Source: Sorangium cellulosum
GTDB taxonomy: Bacteria > Myxococcota_A > Polyangia > Polyangiales > Polyangiaceae
Assembly (NCBI RefSeq): GCF_004135735.1
Contig: NZ_CP012670.1
Coordinates: 10,682,501 to 10,746,500, forward strand
Direction: 5' to 3'
DNA length: 64,000 bases
Every line of letters begins with the position of its first letter. Position 1 is the stretch's first letter. Below the pieces are notes generated by a model. That model did not search any database, had not been told where the DNA came from, and worked only from the letters and a program-made list of their open reading frames with translations. The translations under genes were made by a program, and so were the position numbers. Positions 17,380-24,510 of the stretch are shown here, one piece after another.

Positions 17380-20049
17380 ATGCGCTCGAGCTGGCCGGTG
17401 GACGTTGTCGCCCTGAACCCCGTCGCGTGCGGCTCGGTTCTGTGGCGCACCGGCGGCGTGCTGCGCGTCACGGTCGTCGTGAAGGCGACCTTCTCGCTCG
17501 GCGCGGACGGCGAGGCGGCCCTCTCGGCGCCCGAGCCCGTCCAGCGCGAGGACCGTTACGAGGAGGACGATCCTTCGCGCAGCTTGCGATCGGCGAGCGA
17601 GACCGCGCCATACCTCCCGGGCGCGGGCGTCGTGCTCACGGGGCACGCCCACGCGCCGCCGGCCGGGCCGGTGACGGCCCTGTCGGCGCGGCTCGCGCTC
17701 TTCCGCGACGCGCTGCTGCTCGACAAGACGATTCATGTCTTCGGCGACCCCGCGCCCGGCAGCGACGGCCCTGGGCCGTTCCAGCGCATGCCGCTCGTGT
17801 ACGAGCGCGCGCAGGGGGGACCCGGCGCTCCGTGGAACCCGGTCGGCATCCCGGACGCCGGCGCGGGCGCGCGCGCCGACGGGTGGAATCGACCGCCGGG
17901 CCCCGGCGCGATGCGCCCGAACCTCGTCCATCCCGTGAGCCCTCACCGGCCAGCCGGCTTCGGGCCGATCGCGCCGCGCTGGCCGTTGCGGAGGCGGCTC
18001 TTCGGCGGCCTCGAGGCGCGCGCCGCGGCGCCCCCGGCGCAGCACGGATCGCGCGGCGCGGCGCCCACCGGCGCGGCGGAGGCCGAGGTGCTCGACATCC
18101 CCGAAGACTTCGACTTTCGCGCCTTCAACCCGGCGCCGTTCGATCAGCAGATCCCCTTTCTCCAGGGCGATGAGTGGATCGTCCTGGATCATCTGAGCGA
18201 CCGGAGGGCGCGCGTCCAGGTGCGCCTCCCGTCGGCGCGGGCGCGCGTGCGCCGCTACCGCGTCCACGGCGCCGGGGTGGGCGGGTTCCAGGAGATCGCG
18301 CTCGGCGCCGACCTGCTCGTCCTCGACGCCGATCGGCAGATCGCCTCGCTGGTATGGCGCGGCAGCTTTGCCATCGAGCGCCTGGAGGTCCTGAAGGACA
18401 TCCGCCTGTTCGCGGGGGTCGAGACGCGGACCATGACCATCGCCTGGCCGCAGCCCGGCGATACGGCTCCTCCGGCCCACGCGCGCGGCGGGCCAGACAG
18501 GGCGGCGCTCCCGGACGCCGTCGCGCCGGGCTCCGGCGCGGTGTCGTTCTTCCGGGAGCAGGTGACGCCCCGGAGCCCGGCGCGGGCCACGTCTCTCCCG
18601 AGGCGCAACGAGCCGCCTTTCGCGCTGGTGGAGACCGGCCCTCTCCGGAGGGTGGAAACGCCGGTGCTCCCGTTCCGCGATACGCCTGCCGCTCCGCAGG
18701 CGCAGCCCGCGCTCGCGGTGCGCGGAGAGACGGGACCGCTGGACCAGAGGATGCCTATCCCCGAGGACCTGCTCGCGCAGGTCGGGGCAGAGCGGGCGCA
18801 GTTCCCGCTCGCGGCGCCCGGTACGGGCGCGTCGGGCGGGGAGCCGCCGATTCCGGGCGCGCCGTGGAGTCCCGTGCCCGCGCCGCCGCTGATCCGCCCC
18901 GCGGACCGTGGCTGCTTCCAGGAACCGCGCACGCTGGTGGACGGGAAGCGGCGCGAGGGGGGCGCCGTCGTGTCGGTTGACTTGGCGCCGCCGATCGAGG
19001 TGGCGACGCCGGTCGAGGTGGCGCCGCCGGTCGAGGTGGCGCCGCCGGCCGAGGCGGTGCCGCCGGCCGAGGTGGCGCCGCCGGCCGAGGTGGCGACGCC
19101 GGCCGAGGTGGCGCCCCTCGCCGAGGTGGTGCTGCTGGCCGAGGTGGTGCTGCTGGCCGATGTGCCGCCGGTGGCGCCGCCGGTGGAGATGCTGCCACCG
19201 GCGGAGGTGGTGCCGCCGGCCGAGGCGCCGCCGGCGGAGGTGGTGCTGCTGGCCGAGGTGGCGCCGCCGGTGGAGATGCTGCCACCGGCGGAGGTGGTGC
19301 CGCCGGTCGAGGTGCCGCCGGCCGCGAACCTGCCGCTCGCCGGGCTCGAGGCGCGCAAGCGTGCCGAGGCGAAGCTCGCTCTAGGCGGCGATCTCGACGG
19401 CGACGATCTGTCGGGCGGTGACCTGTCGGGACTCGACTTCAGCGGGCGCTCGCTCGCGCGATGCTCGCTGCGTGGCGCCAATCTCCGCGGCGCGCGCCTC
19501 GCGGGCGCCACGCTCGTCGAGGCGGCGCTCGAGGAGGCGGACCTCCGCGGCGCGGATCTGTCCCGCGCCGTCCTCGCGAAGGCGCGCGCCGACAGGGCCG
19601 AGCTCGTCGAGGCCGTGCTCGAGGAGGCGGACCTCCGTGGCGCCTCGCTGCGCGGGGCCAACCTCGAGCGAGCACGGCTCGCGCGCGCCTGCGGCGACGG
19701 CGCAAGCCTCACCTCGGCGAACCTTTCAGGCGCCGATCTGGAGGAAGCGCGGTTCGTGGGCGCTACCCTCGTCGGCGCGAACCTGCGCGAGGCGAGGGCC
19801 GATCGCGCCGATTTCGCTTCTGCGCGGCTCGATCGCGCCGACCTCGGCGGCGCCTCTTTCCGCAAGGCCCGCCTCGCCTCCGCGGTGCTCGCGCACGCGC
19901 GGCTCGATCTGACCGATCTCCGCGGCGCCGACCTGGAGGGCGCGAACGTGCACGGCGCCGCGCGGCGGAGGGCGAAGATCGCGGGCGCGAACATGAAGGA
20001 CCTCGACGAGACGGCGCCGGTGAGCCCGGAGGATCCCGAGCGCTCGTGA
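17380..20049 (+). CDS. DUF2169 domain and pentapeptide-repeat hybrid protein (type VI secretion associated)
   Basis: The protein has 889 residues. Residues 1 to about 360 resemble DUF2169, a domain found beside VgrG and PAAR genes and regarded as a T6SS adaptor or accessory. Residues 540-655 are a Pro/Ala/Glu/Val linker of five-residue repeats (EVAPPAEVAPP). Residues 665-885 are pentapeptide repeats of the A(D/N)LxG type (LRGANLRGARLAGATL), which form a right-handed beta-helix. It is the only plus-strand gene of the T6SS cargo island and lies between two different 42-base repeat arrays. A related architecture occurs at 24507-27167. Confidence 0.85.
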   Translation: MRSSWPVDVVALNPVACGSVLWRTGGVLRVTVVVKATFSLGADGEAALSAPEPVQREDRYEEDDPSRSLRSASETAPYLPGAGVVLTGHAHAPPAGPVTALSARLALFRDALLLDKTIHVFGDPAPGSDGPGPFQRMPLVYERAQGGPGAPWNPVGIPDAGAGARADGWNRPPGPGAMRPNLVHPVSPHRPAGFGPIAPRWPLRRRLFGGLEARAAAPPAQHGSRGAAPTGAAEAEVLDIPEDFDFRAFNPAPFDQQIPFLQGDEWIVLDHLSDRRARVQVRLPSARARVRRYRVHGAGVGGFQEIALGADLLVLDADRQIASLVWRGSFAIERLEVLKDIRLFAGVETRTMTIAWPQPGDTAPPAHARGGPDRAALPDAVAPGSGAVSFFREQVTPRSPARATSLPRRNEPPFALVETGPLRRVETPVLPFRDTPAAPQAQPALAVRGETGPLDQRMPIPEDLLAQVGAERAQFPLAAPGTGASGGEPPIPGAPWSPVPAPPLIRPADRGCFQEPRTLVDGKRREGGAVVSVDLAPPIEVATPVEVAPPVEVAPPAEAVPPAEVAPPAEVATPAEVAPLAEVVLLAEVVLLADVPPVAPPVEMLPPAEVVPPAEAPPAEVVLLAEVAPPVEMLPPAEVVPPVEVPPAANLPLAGLEARKRAEAKLALGGDLDGDDLSGGDLSGLDFSGRSLARCSLRGANLRGARLAGATLVEAALEEADLRGADLSRAVLAKARADRAELVEAVLEEADLRGASLRGANLERARLARACGDGASLTSANLSGADLEEARFVGATLVGANLREARADRADFASARLDRADLGGASFRKARLASAVLAHARLDLTDLRGADLEGANVHGAARRRAKIAGANMKDLDETAPVSPEDPERS

Positions 20050-20655
20050 GCGATCGACGGCCGGGCTCCGATCACGGCGCTGCGAAGGCCGCCGGCGCCG
20101 CGGTCGAGATCCAGACCGGCGATCCGCCGTTCGATCCAGGGCATGGGTTCCGGCGTTGAGAGAGCCCCTCCTTCTTGCGGGGATTCGTCCGCCCGGCTCG
20201 CTGCCGCCCGCGCTGGGGTAGCGAGGCATCCGCAGATGCGCGTCGCCGCGGGCATTGGCGCGGCGGGGCATCGGCAGATGCGCGTCGCCGCGGGCATTGG
20301 CGCGGCGGGGCATCGGCAGATGCGCGTCGCCGCGGGCATTGGTGCGGCGGGGCATCGGCAGATGCGCGTTGCCGCGGGCATTGGCGCGGCGGGCATCGGC
20401 AGATGCGCGTCGCCGCCGGCATTGGCACGGCGGGGCATCGGAAGATGCGCGTCGCCGCGGGCATTGGCGCGGCGGGGCATCCGCCCATGCGCTTCGCCGC
20501 CCGGGCCGGCGCGGAAAGGGATCCGTGGATCGACGGGGTGGAGGACGCCGGTGCGCTCCGGCATCCCGCGAGTTCCGAGCGAGCCACGGAGGGCTCAGAC
20601 TGGTGCGTGATGAGCGCCCGCAGCACGAGAGGCGGGCGGCGACGGACGACGCGGA
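20050..20655. other. Gene-free stretch with a 42-base repeat array
   Basis: This convergent intergenic region of about 600 bases is largely occupied by the tandem repeat at 20226-20515. Frames are open on both strands through the repeat because its period is a multiple of three. None has a start signal or known domain. Confidence 0.6.
20226..20515. repeat. 42-base tandem repeat, about seven units
   Basis: Units begin at 20226, 20268, 20310, 20352, 20393, 20435 and 20477. Six are nearly identical (one is 41 bases) and the last is degenerate. Each contains GCAGATGCGCGTCGCCGCGG. Units abut without spacers, so this is a minisatellite and not a CRISPR. Confidence 0.95.
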
Positions 20656-21621
20656 TCAGGCGGGGTCGATGCTGTCGTCGATCAGCGTTTCCGCCGGCGC
20701 GGATGCGGGGCGCGCGGGCTTTTCGGGCGGTGCGGCGGGCGTCGTCGCATTGCGCTCGGCCTGGGCGGCGGGGCGCCCGGCCTGGGCGGCGGGGCGCTCG
20801 GGCTGGGCGGCGTCGCGCTCGGTCGGCGCAGCGGGGCGCTCGGGCTGGGCGGCGGGGCGCTCGGGCTGTGCGGCGTCGCGCTCGGCCGGCGCGGCGGTGC
20901 GCTCGGCTGCCACGGCGGGGAAGCGCTCGATGGCCGCGGGGTCGTGTCGCGTCAGGTAGCGGCCGAGGTGGTAGATCTCGAGGTAAGCGTTGCGCCAGTG
21001 GGTGTACGCTCGCTGCCGGAGATCCCGGGGGGAGCCCTTCGCTGACGCTGCGCCGGCGTCGAGCAGCCCGAGCAGCTCCGTCGCGTCGGCCTCCGCCTCG
21101 TCCAACGTGCTCTGCTTGATGGGGGTCTGGCCCCTCGCCGCGGCCCAGTGCTTGCGGAACAGCGCGACGAGCCGGACCGTGTCCTCGGCGTCGTCGCGGA
21201 TGCCCTTGCCGCGCAGGATGTCGGCGACGATGGCGCTCGCCTCGTCGTCCTTGCGGAAGAGCGGCACGGCCCACGCCGAGAGGAGCTCGTCGTGCTCGCG
21301 GACCTTGCGCGCGAGCGCCGCCCGCCGCTCCTTCTGGGTCGAGGTCCACGGCACATCGACCGCGAGATCCGCCGCATAGAACACGAGCGCACGCGGCTCG
21401 AGCGCCTCGAAATCGGCCTTGCGCCTCCTGGCCCGGGCCGGGCCGAGCTCTTCGGAGAGCGACGGCACGAGCGGCGCGAACTCCTGTCGCAGCACGGTGG
21501 TGAGCTGGAGCGCGCGCTCGCGCGAGACGCGCGGCTGCACCAGCGACTCCGACGGGAGCTCGAGCAGGGCCGGCTTCGCCTCGGCGAACAGGTCATTCAT
21601 TCTCTTGGGTTCCGGGTTCAT
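20656..21621 (-). CDS. Hypothetical protein of the T6SS cargo island
   Basis: The protein has 321 residues. The N-terminal 230 are predicted mostly alpha-helical and charged, with an acidic middle around the segment DEAEADATELLGLL. The C-terminal 80 are a low-complexity tail of AAQPERPA-type octapeptide repeats ending in LIDDSIDPA. I do not recognise a family. The ATG at 21621 is preceded by AAGGAG at ideal spacing. It is the last gene of the minus-strand set that begins with vgrG, separated from the PAAR-like gene by about 300 bases, so a cargo or structural role in T6SS is possible by context only. Confidence 0.75.
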   Translation of the reverse strand: MNPEPKRMNDLFAEAKPALLELPSESLVQPRVSRERALQLTTVLRQEFAPLVPSLSEELGPARARRRKADFEALEPRALVFYAADLAVDVPWTSTQKERRAALARKVREHDELLSAWAVPLFRKDDEASAIVADILRGKGIRDDAEDTVRLVALFRKHWAAARGQTPIKQSTLDEAEADATELLGLLDAGAASAKGSPRDLRQRAYTHWRNAYLEIYHLGRYLTRHDPAAIERFPAVAAERTAAPAERDAAQPERPAAQPERPAAPTERDAAQPERPAAQAGRPAAQAERNATTPAAPPEKPARPASAPAETLIDDSIDPA

Positions 21622-21929
21622 CTTCGCTCCTTGACTGAGGGCGATGCGTAACCGGAGCAGGTTATCGCGCGGTGATCTCGGACTTCAATGCGCGAGCAAG
21701 AAAGGGGCGCCAGGGCAGGCGCGCGCGGCGTGCGGCTGCTTCGCGGTCCCCAGGTGGGCACCGGGACCGCGCCGTCGAGACGGCCCTCGCCCGGCTCGCG
21801 GCGCATCCGTGGCGACCCGAGGTTCGCTACGCCGACGGGGGGGCGGCCGGCACGCCGTACCGCTGACCGCGGCGGGGCCGGGCGGGTGACGGCGCGACGC
21901 GCACCGTCACCTCGCCCGGCGCAATGCGC
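21622..21929. other. Gene-free stretch
   Basis: About 300 bases between the PAAR-like gene and the hypothetical gene, both on the minus strand. I see no gene, repeat or clear promoter beyond the ribosome-binding site at its left end. Confidence 0.5.
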
Positions 21930-22331
21930 TCACGGCGCCAGGACGAGCACGTTGGTGGCGCTGGGTACGATCTTGGCGCCGGGCGCGTTGGTGCTGTTCT
22001 GGACCGTGATGCTGGTGAGCCGCGCCAGCGGCATCCCCCCGACGACCACGGTGAACGCGGCGGTCACGGTGCGCGCCGGCCCCATCACCGTCCCCGAGGC
22101 GACGCCCATGGCGACCCCGGCGTTGTCGCCGTTCGTGAGCGGGGGCTGCGAGGACATGTTGTGCGCCGGCGCGCACGTGAGCAGCACGTGAGGAACGAAC
22201 CCCGTGTTGGTCGGATCGAGGCCGACGTTCGGGTAGGGAACGGGAACGGGCGACGGCGACGGCGGGGCCGGCGTGAGGCACACGTCCGGGAACGCCATGC
22301 ACAGGCCGCCTGCAGAGCTCTTTGCCAGCAT
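21930..22331 (-). CDS. DUF4150 PAAR-like T6SS tip protein
   Basis: The protein has 133 residues and resembles the DUF4150 family, a PAAR-like group that caps the VgrG spike. Visible family features are the N-terminal CMAFPDVCLTP, the proline-rich turn and VPYPNVG. Later come NGDNAGVAMGVASGTVMGPA and a hydrophobic end. The ATG at 22331 follows AGGAGG, whereas the longer frame upstream runs through the DUF3540 gene in another frame. It lies 26 bases after the DUF3540 gene and in one direction with vgrG, as usual for T6SS tip operons. Confidence 0.88.
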   Translation of the reverse strand: MLAKSSAGGLCMAFPDVCLTPAPPSPSPVPVPYPNVGLDPTNTGFVPHVLLTCAPAHNMSSQPPLTNGDNAGVAMGVASGTVMGPARTVTAAFTVVVGGMPLARLTSITVQNSTNAPGAKIVPSATNVLVLAP

Positions 22332-22357
22332 CGAAAGCCTCCTTTGTCTCGCTCGGA

Positions 22358-22999
22358 TCAACCGATGTGGATCTGCTCGCCGTCGATCTTGGCGAGCACG
22401 CGCGCGGAGATGACCGCGTTCTCGCCGCGAAGGCCGAGCAGGCTCTCGGCGCGCAGGTCGACGGTCCCTGCGCGCGTCTGGTCGAGCTCCTCCACGAAGC
22501 GGAACACCCGCTTCACCCGTTGCGTGAGCCTCGTGAGCCGCGAGTCGACCTCCTGGGCGACCAGGGCGACCCTGGCCACCTCGGCCTGCACGAGCCGGCC
22601 GAAGAAGCCGAGCTCCTCGATGGCGACAGACCCCTTCCTGGCGCGCACGTGCACCTCGGCGCCCGTCACGGCCACCTCGCGCGCGCCCACGATGTCGACG
22701 CGCTCCGAGGCGCAGACCGCGACCCGCCCGCCCCGCGCCTGCACCTCCAGATCGCCGTCGGTCGCGAGCTTCGTCGGCGCGCCCCCGCGGCCCTCGAGCA
22801 CGGCCAGCAGATAGACCCCCTCCGGCTCGACGGCGCAGAGCACCTTGTCCCCGGCCTCGGGCGCGACGAGGCAGCTCTTGGCGCGCCGCGCCTCGAAGCT
22901 GCCCGAGGCGAGGCGCACCACGACGGCCTCGCCGACCCGCTCGACGCGGCCTGCTTCGAGGTAGGTTTCCGGCCTGGCAAGCTTCTTTGCGGCTGTCAC
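22358..22999 (-). CDS. DUF3540 domain protein (T6SS associated)
   Basis: A 213-residue protein matching the DUF3540 pattern, an all-beta protein routinely found between DUF2169 and DUF4150 genes in T6SS islands. The segment LVAPEAGDKVLCAVEPEGVY (residues 44-63) is typical of the N-terminal OB-like part. The second half has the regular beta pattern of a VgrG-like needle, ending in the helix-containing RLTQRVKRVFRFVEEL. The biochemical role is unknown, probably spike assembly or cargo loading. Confidence 0.85.
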   Translation of the reverse strand: MTAAKKLARPETYLEAGRVERVGEAVVVRLASGSFEARRAKSCLVAPEAGDKVLCAVEPEGVYLLAVLEGRGGAPTKLATDGDLEVQARGGRVAVCASERVDIVGAREVAVTGAEVHVRARKGSVAIEELGFFGRLVQAEVARVALVAQEVDSRLTRLTQRVKRVFRFVEELDQTRAGTVDLRAESLLGLRGENAVISARVLAKIDGEQIHIG

Positions 23000-23093
23000 G
23001 ATGATACCCCTCTCTCCATGTTCCCTGTCTCTCGCCCGCGCTCGACAGGACTGCTCCGCGGTTTCTCTTGTAGTTTACCACCTGAAGGAGGCG

Positions 23094-23369
23094 TCAGCCG
23101 CGATAAGGAGAGCCCGGGGGCGGTCGCCGCTCGAACACATGCTGGCCGTCCACCGCCAGCCGCTCCTTGAGGTAGAGCTCGACGTAGCCGCACTACTGGC
23201 AGGCGTAGGCCTCGGTCTTCCCGGCGCGACCTTTCCGGCCATCTCCTATGACTGCAAGCTGAAAGGTGGGTTGCTGCTCGAGATAGCCAGTGTCCTCGTT
23301 CGCCGCGACGTCGGCTATGTACCACAGAACGGTGCATTGACATTTGGGACATGTCCCTGATGTTTTCAT
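23094..23369 (-). pseudogene. Small zinc-ribbon gene, copy 1, interrupted by an amber stop
   Basis: Starting at ATG 23369 the frame encodes a 58-residue protein with the first CPKC pair and then meets TAG at a position where the two intact paralogues have a CAG glutamine (second Gln of CQQCGY). Translation past the stop continues in frame with the conserved YVELYLKERL and ends in GSPYRG at a TGA at 23094. A single C-to-T change therefore removes the second zinc-binding Cys pair. It lies between the pentapeptide gene and the DUF3540 gene. Confidence 0.85.
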
Positions 23370-23445
23370 GATGGCCTCGATCGAGTGCGTTGTTTGTCGA
23401 GCGCGCGGTGCAGCGCGGAGTGGTTGGATCGGTGCTTGTCCATTC

Positions 23446-24510
23446 TCACCGTGCCGCGCCGCGCGTGGGCTGCCAGGATTCTGCCCTGGCCAGCTCCTCG
23501 TCGTCCCCCAGCCAGCCCGCGAGGAGCGCCCCGCGCAACGCGGCGCCCTCCCGTTTGGCGCGGTGGAACTTCGTCCGGTACAGGCCGGCGTCCTCAAAGT
23601 CGGCGCCCGTCACGTCGGCATAACAGAAATCAGCCTCCCTGAGTCTGGCGCCAGAGAAGCGCGCCCCGGAGGCGCGCGCGTGGCCGAAATAGGCCTCCTC
23701 CAGCACTGCCCCCGATAGGTCGGCCTGGAGGAGCTCGGCCTTCTCGAAGATCGCCTGCCGGAAATCGCCGTTCGTGAGCTTCGCCCCGTCGAGCCGGGCC
23801 TCGCCGAAATAGCACTGCGGCGCGCGGGCAGCCGCGAACGTCGCCCCGCGCAGGTCGGCGCCCATGAAGTTGCACTGCGCGCAGTCGGCGTCCGCGAAGC
23901 TCGCGCCGGCGAGATCGCTCTTCATGAGCTGCGTGCGAAAGAGCTTCGTGTCGGCAAAGCGCTTCGGCCCGAGCTTGGCCTCGACGAGCGTGGTCAGCGC
24001 AAGGTTCGCGCCGGCGAGGTCGGCCGTTCGCAGATCGGCCCGGTACAGGGTCGCCTTCTCGAGGTTGGCGCCGGCGAAGCTCGTCCGGTCGGCGTCGATC
24101 TCGATCAGGTTCGCGCGGTCGAGGTTCGCGCCCGCGAACGACGCGCCCCGGAGCGAGGTCTTCGCCCAGGTCGCGATGGGCGCCTCGACGCGCGTGAAGG
24201 ACGCGCCGTCGGCGTCGCACTCGACGAAGCCCGCTGCGATGTGCCTGCCGCCGTCGAAGCGTGTTCCCGTGAGCTGCGATCGGTAGAAGCTCGCGTGGCG
24301 CAAGTCCGCGTCGCCCAGATCGCACCCGCTGAGATCGCACGCGATGAAGCTCGACTCCTTGAGGAGCGCCGCGCGCAGCGCGGCGGGGAAGCGCACCTCC
24401 TCGAAGCTCGCCCCGGACAGGTCTGCCCCGTCGAGCGCGAGGTGCGACAGATCGACGTGGCGTACCGGCTCGCCGTGCCGGAGCTTGTCGAGGAGCTCGT
24501 CGCGGGTCAC
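23446..24510 (-). CDS. Pentapeptide-repeat protein
   Basis: The protein has 354 residues. From about residue 25 almost the whole chain is pentapeptide repeats (LDGADLSGASF, FAGANLDRANL and similar), forming a right-handed quadrilateral beta-helix. A charged C-terminus ends near an Ala/Arg-rich tail. It starts at a GTG (24510) that overlaps the stop of the upstream DUF2169-pentapeptide gene by four bases (GTGA), so the two are translationally coupled. The role is unknown; its place in the island suggests delivery through, or assembly of, the T6SS spike. Confidence 0.88.
   Translation of the reverse strand: MTRDELLDKLRHGEPVRHVDLSHLALDGADLSGASFEEVRFPAALRAALLKESSFIACDLSGCDLGDADLRHASFYRSQLTGTRFDGGRHIAAGFVECDADGASFTRVEAPIATWAKTSLRGASFAGANLDRANLIEIDADRTSFAGANLEKATLYRADLRTADLAGANLALTTLVEAKLGPKRFADTKLFRTQLMKSDLAGASFADADCAQCNFMGADLRGATFAAARAPQCYFGEARLDGAKLTNGDFRQAIFEKAELLQADLSGAVLEEAYFGHARASGARFSGARLREADFCYADVTGADFEDAGLYRTKFHRAKREGAALRGALLAGWLGDDEELARAESWQPTRGAAR

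Noticed and set aside
20226..20515. Possible CRISPR array
   Set aside because: Units are directly adjacent with no unique spacers and no cas genes are near; it is a minisatellite.
23194..23196. TAG read through as pyrrolysine or by suppression
   Set aside because: No pyrrolysine machinery expected in this group and paralogues have plain CAG; a nonsense mutation is simpler.
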